Assembly: GCF_963583255.1 (NCBI RefSeq)
Contig: NC_084817.1
Span: 17,899,989-17,963,988 of the forward strand
Source of the DNA: Pyrus communis
Taxonomy: Eukaryota; Streptophyta; Magnoliopsida; Rosales; Rosaceae
Direction of reading: 5' to 3'
DNA: 64,000 nt
Part shown: positions 23,401 to 35,400 of the stretch, in pieces
How positions within the stretch are numbered: position 1 is the first letter of the stretch
Layout: each line of letters opens with the position of its first letter
The notes under the pieces: model-generated
What the model saw: only the letters and a program-made list of their open reading frames with translations
Database searches by the model: none
What the model was told of the DNA's origin: nothing
Program-made: the position numbers and the translations under genes

Positions 23401-26257
23401 CCTAAAAAACCACATCACCAATGACATCAGGAGACAGACGCCAATGTTGAGGACAGCTACTCTTGCCAGGCAATGAGCAACTTTGTTTGCTTGGAGGCGA
23501 ACATGGGAAGAAGAAGCTCCAATGATCGAAAGCATGAGGGCCTTCGCATCTTCCACTATCGGTCCATTGGAGAGAGGTCAGGAGGAGTCTTGAACCGCCA
23601 CGGTGATCTAGAGAGAATCTCTATCAATAATGATATTTTGATTGCCCCTCTCAACTGCCAAAATCAAACGTTGCCTGACAGCCAAAGCTTCCGCATGCAC
23701 AGGGAGAAAACACAATTGAACAATTTACTAAGATCCCCAATGAAAGCACCTTCAGAATTTCTGATTATAACTCCAACACCACCCTAATAGATAGACTTAT
23801 TTCAAGCTCCATTGACATTGATGTTTAGACAACAACTTTGGGGGGGGGGCCAATTTGGGAGAGGAGCATGGGGTGAGGACTCGCTGTGGGGAAAAGCCAC
23901 CTTCAAGAACTCTTGCCACCAGCCAATTGCCTTAGAAGCGACCACATTCAGGGCTACACACTTGCCCTCCCACAAATTCTTGTTTCTTGCATTCCATATT
24001 GCTCAGAGCATTCTCATAAAACAATCAAAGTCATACTTCTTTAGGACACAGCTAACTTCAAGAGCCTGGTTTTGTATTCAGAAAGCAAAATCCCTGATAG
24101 GAGGAATTCCCAGATTGGGAGATAACTAGATGCACTTGGAAAAAGGGCACTCCATAACGAGAAGCCAACTGCATTCACCATTAGCTCCACACAGCACACA
24201 CCTGTTGTCAAAGGGATACGCTTCTTTGCTAGAGACCATTATAGGAATTATATCAAGACATATCCTCCAAGCAGACACCTTAAGTTTTGGAGGGACACAA
24301 GCATTCCAAATTTTGTTCCATAAAAAATATGAATGATCCTCTTGAGAAAACTGTTTTTGTTCTAAATATCTGTCCTTTGGTCTACAACAATCAGATTAGA
24401 ATTTTGATTCCAATGAGTTAGAAACCTCAACCAATATTATGTCTGAACAGACAATTGTACAAAGAATATTCTGCCGCGACAGACATGTATCAACGATAGT
24501 GATTGAATTTCAGACATGGGTGGCAAATTTGCAAGTCTGTACTCGGCTAGTTAACTGCAACTTCAACAACACCTGCACTGCTCCACAATGTTCACCACTC
24601 CCTTCGTGGAACAACGATGCAGAGAAGAACCATTCAAGTGCTTTGGCTTTTCTGAGTAATTGGGTTATGGCATTTGAGACTAGTCACCTAAGTTTTTGGC
24701 CATATTTGAAAGTTCTATAAAATGTGACATTTATGAAATCTGGGGTTAAATTTTGGCTATTAACAATAAAAACTCAGTATACAGTCTGTGTAAATTGAAG
24801 AGAAAACATCAACATCAGGGTTCAGTTAGATTAGCATAAGATATACATAAAGTAGCACGACCCGAGTTATCTTAAGCTATACACTAGATTATCATAAAAT
24901 ATCCATCAACAAGGAAGAAATGTAAGAAATCCAATTTTCATTTGTACCTGTAATCCAGATTGCAGAAGTTGGTCATAATTGGCTGTCTCCAGAGCACTCT
25001 CAACATCTTGCGACATGGAATTTATTCTATTCACAATTTCATTTGTATCAAGTGGTGGCATCTCATCATCGAAATCCAAACGAGCTTCAATTTCCGTAAG
25101 CAGCTCGATGCACTGAGCTCTTATAGATTTAACCATGGAAGCAAAGCCCCCCTGCCAATGTTAAATTGTTTTTTCCAGGTTGATTATCATTTCCCCCAAC
25201 TAGGGCTTACATAATTACGGAATTTGTTTATGAAGCACATATATTACGCAGGCATACAAAGACACATGCCTGAATAGCAGCCAGTGCCGCATCCGCTGCA
25301 GCCACAGACTTGGCTGAAATGAGTTTGTCAACATTTTCAGCTTGCGTAAGGTCCAACCGGCCATTGAGAAAGGCGCGAAGAGTAAACTCGCCTGAATTGA
25401 GAAAACAAACACACACACAGAGACACATTTAGTGTTAGGAAAATGTGGTGCCTACCCTTTACTCCTTGCATAAGTTCAATTCGAAAAGCTCAAACATTTG
25501 AAACCGAAAATTCAAAAGGTTGGAACAGTTTTGAGCTAAGAATGTGGACCTGGTTCGGCGAGCCTTGCTCCAGCTTCAACACAAGCTCTGAGAACACGAT
25601 TGAGGCACACTTGGGTTCCATGGCATTGGAGCTCCACCACATCTTCCCGCGTGTAAGACCTTGGCGCCAACATGGGTACAACCAAAACCTAAGCCCAAGC
25701 AAAACGACGCCGTACTCGTGTTATCATCATTCACATACTTCAAATTTCTATTGCATTTCACTGAATGCGGAAACTTCAAATTAGTAGAGTACCTCGTCGA
25801 CGACATTGCCGTTGGGGTCCGAAACGACGCCGTACTCCACCACATGGCTGGTGGGTCGCCACGTGCTCTTCCTCTTCGTCTTCTTCTTGCTCGGACTGAA
25901 GACGCGGCCGACAATGGCCACGGCGGACGGCCCCGACAACCGTATGATCCCAACCGCAGCGGGTGGACCTCCAAGTGACGTCACGATTGCCGCAATTGTG
26001 CTCGTGCTCTCCTGATGCTGGGACCCACTCAGTGCTCGCTCGTCTCGGCTGAGAAGTAGCGTCTGGGTCTGCGACTGGGTCTTGTCCGGGGAAGAGTTGG
26101 TGAAAGTGGAGGAGTGGCAAGGGGGTAAATAGAGCGGGGAGCGAGGGTGGAGTTTGAGACTATTGGGAGTGAGGTGGGAGAGAAGGGGAAGTGAAGTGGA
26201 AGCTACGGCCAACAGTGGCGGTAAGTAGCGGAAGCGGAAAGCTGAGAGCAGAGCCAT
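20488..26257 (-). CDS. TRME: Organellar tRNA modification GTPase MnmE/TrmE, intact
   Basis: MnmE works with MnmG (GidA) to modify wobble U34 of tRNAs in bacteria and organelles, using a formyl-THF-binding N-domain and a GTPase domain. Exons (minus): 26257-25793, 25688-25550, 25391-25270, 25151-24948, 22755-22696, 21710-21572, 21300-21182, 21078-20854, 20682-20488; 1668 nt, 555 aa. Residues 1-60 or so are Ser/Leu/Pro-rich and lack acidic residues, like an organelle transit peptide. TrmE-N starts near [30 protein letters not shown] follows. G1 GRPNVGKS is at 315-322, G2 GTTRD 341-345, G3 DTAG 362-365, G4 NKID 430-433, and the C-terminal CIGK with its conserved Cys is at 552-555. Intron 3 has a GC donor forced by reading frame. 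Introns 4 and 5 carry transposon insertions. All catalytic motifs are present. Confidence 0.95.
21896..22178. mobile_element. TIR element (MITE) in MnmE intron 5
   Basis: The left end (AAGCCCACTTTATAAGTACA) and the right end (inverse AAGGGCTCATTTGGTACACA) lead into nearly identical inverted arms ACATGATTAGATTGGAATGG and the inverse of CCATTCCAATCCAATCATGT. About 40 bp at each end pair. The interior is short and non-coding. The target duplication could not be fixed. Confidence 0.7.
23300..24350 (-). pseudogene. LINE-type remnant (zf-RVT and RNase H) in MnmE intron 4
   Basis: On the minus strand, 24345-24150 reads [20 protein letters not shown], then [11 protein letters not shown], the Trp/Cys pattern of the zf-RVT domain found after reverse transcriptase in plant LINEs. 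Further on come [21 protein letters not shown] and then an RNase H-like piece around 23780-23560. An A-rich tail on the minus strand (T-rich near 23315-23340) marks the likely 3' end. Frames are interrupted by stops and a G9 run near 23840. It is antisense-free with respect to the host gene: both lie on the minus strand, inside the spliced-out intron. Confidence 0.75.
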
Positions 26258-26698
26258 TGATGTGTTTGTTTTGGGTCACCCGGCGCTGACGGTGGGTCTT
26301 TGTCTTATCAATCTGATCTTTCTATGGAGGGTAGGGATGACAACGGTTAAGGCGGATGGTCATGATCATTCTCTGCGTAATTGTTTGCTCTTCAGTAATT
26401 GTCTAAACGATTATATCTATATTTATAATCGTTTATAAACTTATTTATTTGTAACCGTTTGTCTGTTTACTCGTTTTTAAACCCGTTTACTTGCTTACTT
26501 GATTCGAGCGAGCTCTACAATTGGATTAAGTTGGCCTACTAAAAAGAGTCCAGATGAGCCCATGGGTTTTCTTAATTTTATACTTTAACACAATTAGCAT
26601 ATGTGATTTACGTAGCTTATACCCAATGACGGTGGAACAAAAGGGTTTCTTTAATTTAATGCATCGTATGATCAGAAATCATTTTAAATTTTTTACTT
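26258..26698. other. Upstream region of the MnmE gene
   Basis: The first 100 bp or so upstream of 26257 are relatively GC-rich and presumably carry the MnmE leader and promoter. No clear TATA box is seen. The remainder is AT-rich with repeated CGTTTA/AAACG words and contains no recognised gene. Confidence 0.4.
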
Positions 26699-26985
26699 AA
26701 AATTAAATATAAACAATACCTAACGAAAGCTGATTGTACGATATACGATGAACGAATGGTATGTGAGGATCCGGAGAGGATTCTCATCTGAACTAAAATT
26801 AAACATAAACAATATCTAACAAAAGTTGATTGTACGATATACGATGAACGAATGGTATGTGAGGATCCGGAGAGGATCCTCATCTGAACCAAAATTAAAC
26901 ATAAACAGTACCTAACGAAAGCTGATTGTACGATATACGATGAACGAATGGTATGTGAGGATCCGGAGCTCATTTGAACAAAAGG
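26699..26985. repeat. Three tandem copies of a 96-bp unit
   Basis: Units start at 26699, 26795 and 26891, each beginning AAAATTAAA and containing GCTGATTGTACGATATACGATGAACGAATGG and GGATCCGGAG. They differ at only a few positions. Unit 3 is cut short after GGATCCGGAG. The unit also gives a repeated 32-residue frame on the minus strand, an effect of the 96-bp (3 x 32) period and not evidence of a protein. Confidence 0.95.
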
Positions 26986-28715
26986 ACCAACTAGAGGGCA
27001 ACCCATATAGAGAGTCAAGTTCCAATAGGACTATCTTAGGAGAACGAGGTTTGAAATTCCCCTTTCTGCGTCAATATCTAATCGACATTACAAAAGTCGG
27101 TAATAGTTTGTTACAAAGAGACCTGCATCAGGGTAATTTAAAAAAAAGGAAGGCCACCCTACAAAGGCAAATGAGGATGTAAAAATAGCTCTGTCGGTCC
27201 TGAAGGATGGTAAGGCTCTAGCTAGCTTAATGGTTAAATCCCAAGATTAGAGGCACCGAAGGTGATAGTGATTCGAACTCACTCCCAAATGGCAAGGAAC
27301 CATCTCAATGTGTTGCATACATTGCACGCTTGCCCTTTTGTTCTCTCTTCATTGTTTGAATGCCACCATCGGATAGCATTAAAGGAACGGTCTCAATGTC
27401 CTGCTGCAGCACCCTGACGCTGTTCATGCAAGAAGAAATAAGCCTGCAACAATTTTCAAATCTTCATTACGATCAAGTGCACTATATGTTAAGTGTTGCG
27501 ACAATAACCACATGTTGCACCTTGAAGAGTATGGGTCCAAGTGTCCAAGTGTGATTCATTTACATTAATAGCTGACAGTTATTCGAGTGACTATTTTCCC
27601 AAGCATTTCTCATCTTACCTAAGTTAACTCGAGACATAAGAAAATCCTATGAATTGGTGGCATTTGCTTGCTGAACTAAGACAGATATCTTAGCCGAGAA
27701 ATTTTTGAAAAAACATTCAACAATCGATTATGACATGTCTAAGAAAAGATAGATTCATTGTGACTTGTCTAAGAAAAGATAAATCGATTATGACTTGCAT
27801 TTTTACTAAGAATTGATTTCAAAAATATTTTATCTAAAAGCGTTTTCAGTTGTTTAAAAGCATGCACTTGTCAAATGAGCTCAAATGCACGCGATGATCC
27901 TTGTTACCTGTCAAAGCTATTTATAGTGCTAATAAAAGTAATTTTTTTTAACATATAGTATTATTACATATAAATATTTAAAGACAGGCGTACATGTCTA
28001 CCTTATCCTTTTTCAATTGATTTTATTAAAAAATAAAATTTGGATTTTTTTAGTCACAAAAGCAAAACAAATTGGAACCGTTAACTATTAATTAATGAAT
28101 GATTATAGAATTTGAATCAAAATTGCTTTTCCTTAATGATATAAGAAAATACAAATTGATACCAAATCAGTATAGCTATCTTTCTCTTTTGACATAGCAA
28201 CAAAATTTCAATCCCTATAAAAGAAGAAGTGATACAAAATTTCTTTCTTCCTTAGCATTTCACACTACGCTCTTCGATCCTCATAAGGGTAAACTTTTTT
28301 CTTTATAACTATAAAAATTTAAAGTACACAATGAGATATTTAGAGTGCTAATAACAAAACCTAAAAATCGATTTTTTTTTCAATTTTTGTAAATAATAAT
28401 TTATATATTCAAGTGAAAATTTAAAGTTAGAGCTTTTGAAGCTTTTTTCTTGTTTGGTTGTTTAAGATTGAAGCTTTTGATTATTTAGTGAAGGTTATGT
28501 TTGTAGTTCCTTTTACTTGATATTTAATAACATTTGTAAACTTACAATAAGTGATCCTAAAGTTGTTTTTATTTAAGTTATTACTTTCTAGGATCAATAC
28601 ATTGTCCTACATTTTTGGAAAAAACCATCTTAATTAAGGAGGGGCCATTTTATAAATTTTGCACATGACTTCCGAAACTTAGAAATGGCTATGCGTATGT
28701 TAGAGTGCGTAGTGG
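26986..28715. other. Intergenic stretch, no recognised gene
   Basis: Near 27205-27310 the minus strand contains GAGTTCGAATCACT, a B-box-like word, but no matching A box or tail to call a SINE. At 28215-28290 a TATA-like CCCTATAAAAG precedes a CT-rich tract, which would suit a promoter, but no open frame follows. The remainder is AT-rich. Confidence 0.35.
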
Positions 28716-28717
28716 AA

Positions 28718-29822
28718 TTGGCACCTTATATGGGAGAAATTTTTTCATTGTGACGGACGGAAGATACATTACGTGTTTTTATACAAGTGGTGGGAAATTT
28801 TACTTTTTAAGTTATTAACTTTTTGCGTAAATTACATTTTCATACATCAGGTTTGAGGCCTATTTCAATTCCTTACAACATCTTCAAAATATTTCACTTT
28901 CATACCTTAAGTACTATTTTATTTCAAAATAATACCTCCGTTACATTTTCCATCCATTGATCCATTAAGTGCTAACGTAGCTGCCACATATATGCCACGT
29001 GGCAAAAAAATAAAAAATAAATTTAAAGATTTTTCTCAACACAAAAAAAAAAAAAAAAAAAAAAAATATTGAGACCATCCCATCTCCCCGCAACCACCCC
29101 CACATCCCTAAACCTACAACAACAAGAAGAAGTAGGAGGAGGAGAAGGAAAAAAAAAAAATGCCCAAACCGAGTTCGTCCCTCCACACCCAAAAACCCGC
29201 AACCTAGAAGAAGAAGAAGAAGAGTGCAACTGCAGCTCCCATTCTCCCACCTTAACCACCAACTAGTCCTTGTCATTTGAGCCAAAACCTAGGTCCTCTT
29301 TCGTCCACCCAAGAAACCCCCACCTTTCATCTCTATCTGAACACCACCCAAAACCACCAAAGACAAAGAAGGGGGAGTGAGATAGAGAGAAGAGAGTGAG
29401 AAATAGATTTCAATTTCAACTCTAACAGAGCGAAGGCGGCTGGTTCGCGGTTGCAGGTGCCCGGGGGGGGGATGCAGCTAGGTCGCGCGCCGGCGCCTTC
29501 TTCTTCTTCTTCTTCTTAAAAAAGAATTGCCATGTGGCACACATTTGGCAGCCACGTGGTATATATGTGGCAACCATGTCAGCACTTAATGGATCAATGG
29601 ATGGAAAATGTAACAGATGTATTATTTTGAAATAAAATAGTACTTAAGGTATGAAAGTGAAATGTTTTGAAGATGTTGTAAGGAATTGAAATAGGCCCCA
29701 AACCTGAGGTATGAAAATGTAATTTACCCTAACTTTTTAATACACATATCTCATCATTTGTATAATAACACGTAATGTATCATCCCTTGTTCCAGTCCTG
29801 TTGAAAAATCTCTCCTTATACG
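28718..29822. mobile_element. Outer hairpin element interrupted by a Mutator-like insertion
   Basis: Left arm 28730-28815 (GAGAAATTTTTTCATTG..., ATACATTACGTGTTTTTATAC) pairs with right arm 29739-29822 (GTATAATAACACGTAATGTATCAT..., TTGAAAAATCTCTCC). The two arms sit directly outside the 9-bp duplication made by the inner element. The inner element therefore landed in the middle of an older inverted-repeat element. Outer boundaries are approximate. Confidence 0.65.
28825..29729. mobile_element. Mutator-like element with long TIRs and 9-bp TSD
   Basis: Inverted arms of about 180-200 bp (GCGTAAATTACATTTTCATAC... at the left, ...GTATGAAAATGTAATTTACCC at the right) flank about 500 bp of unrelated sequence. 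TAACTTTTT is duplicated exactly at 28816-28824 and 29730-29738. Long TIRs with a 9-bp duplication are the signature of Mutator-like elements. There is no transposase. The interior (about 29040-29510) is Pro/Thr-codon-like, CA- and GAA-rich, and of unknown origin. Confidence 0.85.
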
Positions 29823-29829
29823 CAAGGTT

Positions 29830-30567
29830 TATTTGTGCCTATATTATTAGAATCGTATTTTGTAAAGAAAGAGAGAAAAAAGATTAGTATCCTGTGCTGC
29901 CAGGACCCTATCACTTTATATCCCAGGCCCCTTTCACTTTATATCCCAAAGACTTTTGTCATAACCTGAGTATGCATACCCTTAATGCATGTAGCTTCCT
30001 TTGCATCTATGTTCATCACATACCAACGAAGTAAAACCAAATCCTCTTGTTTCCTTCTGCCTAAACATCTCTAAAAAGTAGTTGCTTTCCCTTCCTGCCA
30101 ACCTGCATGTGCCATCATTCTGCATATCAAATGGTGTATGATACTGACAATGTAGCATATCACTTGTTTAATTTCAATGCTATATATGCAAGACATTTAT
30201 AGCTCATGTGATCAAGACCACCTACCCCTATATTAGAGATCTTACGTTAAAACCTCGTCTCTCCGAGTAACCTAATTATATCTTAAATAAGGCTTGGTTA
30301 ATGGAGTCAATGGCACAGTTAGGAACTTGAGAGGGATGTGAGAAATTTCCATGTGAGCATAGAGATCCTAAGGATCCAGATTCTTATAAAACCCAAATCT
30401 TATCCCTTATGTAAAATGACCAACTTTTTTTTTTTTAGTTGTGCATACTTTATTAGAATTATCACTACTTTTTGGTGCTGGGTTTCTGATGAGGATCCCA
30501 CTCTCCGCTTAATTACCAGCTTACTCTTATCCCACCACTTAAAACTGGACCTATTCTTCCTCTCTCA

Positions 30568-30601
<34 letters not shown>

Positions 30602-30700
30602 CAATCATATATAATAAGACCACACTAGTACTCTCTCTCTTATTCCATATCTTCTTGTTTTCTCTCATCAGAAAACTTATTCCTGCGATTTGGTTAATTG
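29830..30700. other. Intergenic DNA with promoter-like CT tracts
   Basis: No gene is recognised. A CT microsatellite at 30571-30599 and further CTCTCT tracts up to 30665 look like a plant core promoter/leader region and lie just before the short ORFs described at 30743. Confidence 0.4.
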
Positions 30701-31227
30701 AGATGAGAGAACTGGTAACTAGTTAGCCAGCTTTCTACAGACATGAGAAGAAGACTTTATCCTTGCCCTGCAAGCAGATTTTGGACCAAAAAAGGCTCTG
30801 CAGGTATGCCAATTAATTTGTTTAGTTTAATAAATTTGCAATCATTTTATAGACTTCAAATTTAGTGTGAATTTGATATGTAGGGTGCGATCAACCCACT
30901 TCAACTAGATTATGTACAATACACAGAGGGACTTTAGGATTCAGTAAAAGGATGAAGCAATTAAGCACAGAATAATCAGAAATTAGATTTTTTTTTTCTT
31001 TTTTTTTCAAGCTTTTCAAGACATTCTTTTTGGCTTGTTTTATTAACACTGTGAATACACGCAAATACTTAATCCACTCCACATTTACTTTTCTATTAAA
31101 ATTATTTTAAGACACCCACATACTTTCTCATAATACTTTCACACTCCACGCTCTCAACATACAGCCCAAATTTTCTACATATGCTCCATACTTTTCACAT
31201 CTTACGTGCAAATACAAATTATATATA

Positions 31228-31590
31228 GACTTTTTAGAGAAAATAGTCTCTGAGATTTGCATAACTCCTCACTTTGGTCCCTAAGACTTGAAATTAACAG
31301 AAGTGATCCCTAAGATCAACAATCATTTTAGTCATTCCATGAAAAATCTCCATTAAATAAGAATAAATGAAAAAAATATCCTCCATTTTTTGTCAAATTA
31401 TTTTGGTATATTGTTTGTTAAATTGAGGGTATTTTTATCATTTTGATCCTTATTTAACATGTTTTTTTTTGTAAAAGAACGAAAATGATAGATAGTGGAC
31501 AAACTCAGGGACCACTTCTATTGATCTCAAATCTTAGGGACTAAAATGAAGAGTTATGCAAATTTCAGAGATCATTTTGACAAAAAAGCG
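31228..31590. mobile_element. TIR element (MITE) with long arms
   Basis: The left arm AGTCTCTGAGATTTGCATAACTCCTCACTTTGGTCCCTAAG (about 31245-31290) pairs with the right arm CTTAGGGACTAAAATGAAGAGTTATGCAAATTTCAGAGATCA (about 31537-31575). The arms extend about 100 bp each. The interior is AT-rich and non-coding. No target duplication was established because both sides are low-complexity. Confidence 0.75.
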
Positions 31591-31616
31591 ATATATATAT
31601 ATATATATATATATAT
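31589..31616. repeat. (AT)n microsatellite
   Basis: A run of AT dinucleotides borders the right end of the TIR element at 31228-31590. Confidence 0.9.
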
Positions 31617-32188
31617 TTATGTCCACATTAATTTGGGCCTATTCCTTTTTTTTATGTCCACATTCTTAGACTATCTTTACAAAAGTCACTAAAATTAGAG
31701 ATCGTTTATCCCTTTAATCATTATTGTGAATATTTCATGATTTATCGAAAACACTGTGTTCATCTATTTTGCAAAACTATATTATGATATTTATATTGCT
31801 CTATTTCATATAGGGTGCGCCTTCCTCTAGCTTGGTTAGAAAAGCTCCTTAAAAGGTTAGTTTTTTAGACTTCTTCCTGTAAAACTAAAACAAGAGAGAG
31901 AATTTTCCAATTAGAAGCCCACCTAAACAACTACACCATGATCCAATGGTCCACACGGTACATTTTGGGTTCGACTTCTTGATAGGTAAGTAGAAACCCA
32001 AACATATAGATCCAAAAGCATACAAATCTATATCTAGAACGAAAACCAGGCGTAGAGGCACCAGATAGTAAGAGAACAAAATGCATTTATCAACTGGAAA
32101 GAATTAAAACTCTTCAAATCGTAACAGGAATACAAGGCAAGTAATTTGTAATCCAAAACTACAGAGAGCAAGATGGCCGAGTTTACAA

Positions 32189-32189
32189 T

Positions 32190-32234
<45 letters not shown>
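32189..32234. repeat. (GA)n microsatellite downstream of SULTR1
   Basis: An uninterrupted GA run in the probable 3' flank of the minus-strand SULTR1 gene. Confidence 0.9.
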
Positions 32235-32236
<2 letters not shown>

Positions 32237-32480
32237 TAGATTACCTTCTATAAACTTTTTTCCTGTAATTTTAACACCTTTTTACCATTTGCACCTGTTT
32301 TTACGTATCTTTTTAACTTTTTACTTGCATTGGACCCAGGCACTTCATCTTTCACCACTTTCACATTCACTTCCCCACCATACGCTTTTCAACTGAATAA
32401 CCTGTTAAGCCTCTCTCTCCATTTCAATACTTTCTTTGTGCACCCGTTTCTCTCTCAAACAATAAACACTCCATTTACAC

Positions 32481-35400
32481 TTAAGGTTCTTCAACCAATT
32501 TCGGGGAACAGGATGAAACGGCCTCAGCCACTGTGAGGAAGATTCTGTCTTCGCCGATCAAAGTTGAAACGTGGGATGCGTGAATCTTATCAATCACTAG
32601 CGGTCCGGGGTTTGCGAGAACAAGCTGCACATTAAGGTTGGAGGTAAGACAAGTTCATGTCACATATAATGTCAGTTCATGTCACATACAATGTCAGTTG
32701 TGTGTAATTTACCTGAATGTCTCTCTTTTGGAGACTCCTGTGCAACTCTTCCAAGGCATGAATTCCACTGGTGTCGATGTCAGTCACAGCTGCAACAAAC
32801 ACAAGACACCATGAGAAATGAATTTAGATAACCGAGAGTAATGAATCAGCCTATCGGCATTTGGTTTAAAAGATCAGAAAACTGCTTACGTGACATTTCA
32901 ACGATCAAAAACTGAATGCTTGGTAGGTAGGCTTCTTTCAACTGTTCTTCTTCATCCACCAACCATCTCAATATCCTGCAAGGAAGTTGAACTTGAGTAC
33001 CGCGAAAGACACAAATAGTATGCCTAAGCAGATTGTAAAACATCAATGTCAGCCCATTTCTAGGTTCCTTTCATGATGAGGCCATATAGAGTACTAGAAC
33101 TAACATATGACTTATATACCCTATGCTGCACATTTCAAGTAACGAAACCTTTAATAAGTCGAAAGAAACAGCTTAGTTTGGCAATGTAAGGCAAGCAGAA
33201 GTTTTCTGTTTATAGATTTTTCAGTCCTCAGTCACCCATTTTTTTTATTGCATCTTTAAGAATTACCACGAAAATCTAAGCGAACCAAGCATAAACTAGA
33301 GAGCATATGTACCTCTCCTTAATGTAATTGGAGTTGGAGAAGTAAATTGCAGAGTCAACTCTCACAATCATAACCCCTGGAACCTTAGTTGCTTCTGGAT
33401 ATTGTTGGAAGTTTCTGTATACATTTGTCCCAGGAATCTTCCCGAGTATGGCAGTCCGCGGTCTGGTAACTTGTAAGAGGATTTTAGCAAAGGATATTGA
33501 GACCTGGACAGAAACAATTGTTAACTTAGATAGCTGATCTCTATATTATAGTTTTCGAATACAAGGCAGTTAACAATAGATTTATTTACCGCGATTAAGA
33601 GGCCGATCTCAACAGATACAAAGATAACACCAAAGAAGGCTCCCAAGCAAGCAACAAAGTCAAATTTGTCAATCTTCCATATAAGGATTGCTGCTTGGAA
33701 GTCGATTAGGTTGATCACAGCAGATATAATGATGGCAGCAAGAATGGCATTCGGGGTGTACTTAAAAAGAGGTGTGATGAATTGCAAGGTTAGGAAAACA
33801 ACGATGGACATCACAATATTAGAGACTGCAGTTTGGCATCCGGCAAAGTAATTCACTGCTGAGCGAGAGAAGGAACCTGCAAGTATAAGAGCATTCAATC
33901 AGTTCCATGTCCTTAGTCACATGTCCTCTAGATGCAAGGTTCAAGGTTTTTAAGCATGCTCATTGCTTAACCTTAGGAGTATCAACAAACTACGTTCGCT
34001 AGATTTGTATTATTTTGACAAATTTCTATGCACTTTATCTACAATCCATCTTCAACGGTTTTACTTGTCAAACTTTTGCGGTGAAAACATGGTCCATGCC
34101 TGCTAGAAGCCTAGAACACTCGGCCCTTATCATGCACAAATAAACATTCGTAACTATTAGTGTGTATGTAATTCATAATTTATTTGGTATCCTTCTCACC
34201 TGTCGCAACATAGCAGGAAGTCATTGAGCCGACAATATTCATGGTTCCTAGAGCCACCATTTCTTTGTTTCCGTCTATCTGGTAGTCCTTCATGGAAGCA
34301 AAAGTTCTTCCAATTGCTATAGCTTCCTGATAATTCACACGAATAAGAAACAGGGTTTAAGATACAAGAAATGATATCAAATTTTTTTCTTGGCAGGAAA
34401 TGGGCTCGGAGATGCTCACCGTCAATGCTACCATTCCAGCTACAACGCCAATCTTGAAACCCTTTGCAAGATAGTGACCAGTGAAAAATATTTCATCTAC
34501 AGATGGAGGATTGATTCCTTTTTCAATATGTCTCACCTACATGCATAGAGAAACCGTAAGTACTCTTTCTTGTAACTGAAATCAACGTTCTTCTGAAGTA
34601 CCATTTATAATACAGGGGTCTTACAATTGCAACCCCATCCTTTTCTGCATGAGTTATGTACACGAAAAAAGTGGACAGGATAACAGATATCAGTGGGGCG
34701 ATTGCTGGAACCCAGAAGAGATTCTTCTTCTTCTTTCCCTGCTCCCCAGAACATGTGAAAATCAGACAAGAACTAACAGGCAGATTGTATTAGGCGAATT
34801 GAAGTAAAGTTTGGGGATTCTTACAATATATTTGGCAAGCAAGAGAAACGATAAGAATGATACTCCGATGACTATTGTCTGCCAGTTCCACTGCAAAATT
34901 TTGTAATACAGGGATCAGTAACTTGATGTTGCAGTCAGTGAAAGAAAAATTTTTGATGTTTCCGATTTTAACCCTAAATGGAGCCTACCCCATGATGAGC
35001 TGAGCGAAATACTGATTGCATTACAGAGACAATGTCAGACTTCTTGGTGAAATTGTTTATTCCAAGAAAACCTTTAAGCTGTTGGAGAGCAATTGTGATG
35101 GCAGCTCCACCCATAAAGCCAACAATGGCAGCATGAGATAGGAAATCAATCAAGAATCCCAGCCTGGTAACAAAAATAGAACAAGTACAGTATTACGACT
35201 GAGAGGCCTTTAGAGACAGATAGAATGAGAGTTTAAGGTAAAAAAATGTAAGATGTAATCAAGCTAAAGTACCTCAAAATCCCAAGGGTGGCTTGGGTGA
35301 TGCCTGCAAAGAAGGTAGCTGTGAAGGCGAGGCGCCGGTAATCATCTGGGTTTTTAACATGGTCAATCTCATCCTGAAGAAGTGTACCCAGCAGGAGCGA

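Larger units (their letters stand above)
30743..31829 (+). other. Possible spliced short-ORF transcript (25 aa), speculative
   Basis: After CT-rich leader-like sequence and a 7-codon upstream ORF (MRELVTS, 30703-30726), an ATG at 30743 opens a frame to a good donor CAG/GTATGCC at 30804. A matching acceptor TTTCATATAG at 31804-31813 would join it to GGTGCGCCTTCC and a stop at 31829, giving a basic 25-residue peptide. A second acceptor-like site at 30881 also precedes GGTGCG. This may be a non-coding transcript or chance. Confidence 0.2.

Noticed and set aside
26699..26985. CRISPR-like array
   Set aside because: Units are head-to-tail without spacers, and the window is a plant nuclear genome.
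26656..27018. 120-codon frame with a 32-residue repeat
   Set aside because: The 96-bp tandem repeat is a multiple of three, which keeps any frame open; no domain is present.
27205..27310. Second SINE on the minus strand
   Set aside because: A B-box-like GAGTTCGAATC occurs but no A box at the right distance, no tail and no target duplication.
28825..29729. Long inverted repeat as a microRNA precursor
   Set aside because: A 9-bp target duplication and transposon-like ends explain it; no known mature microRNA sequence was seen in the arms.
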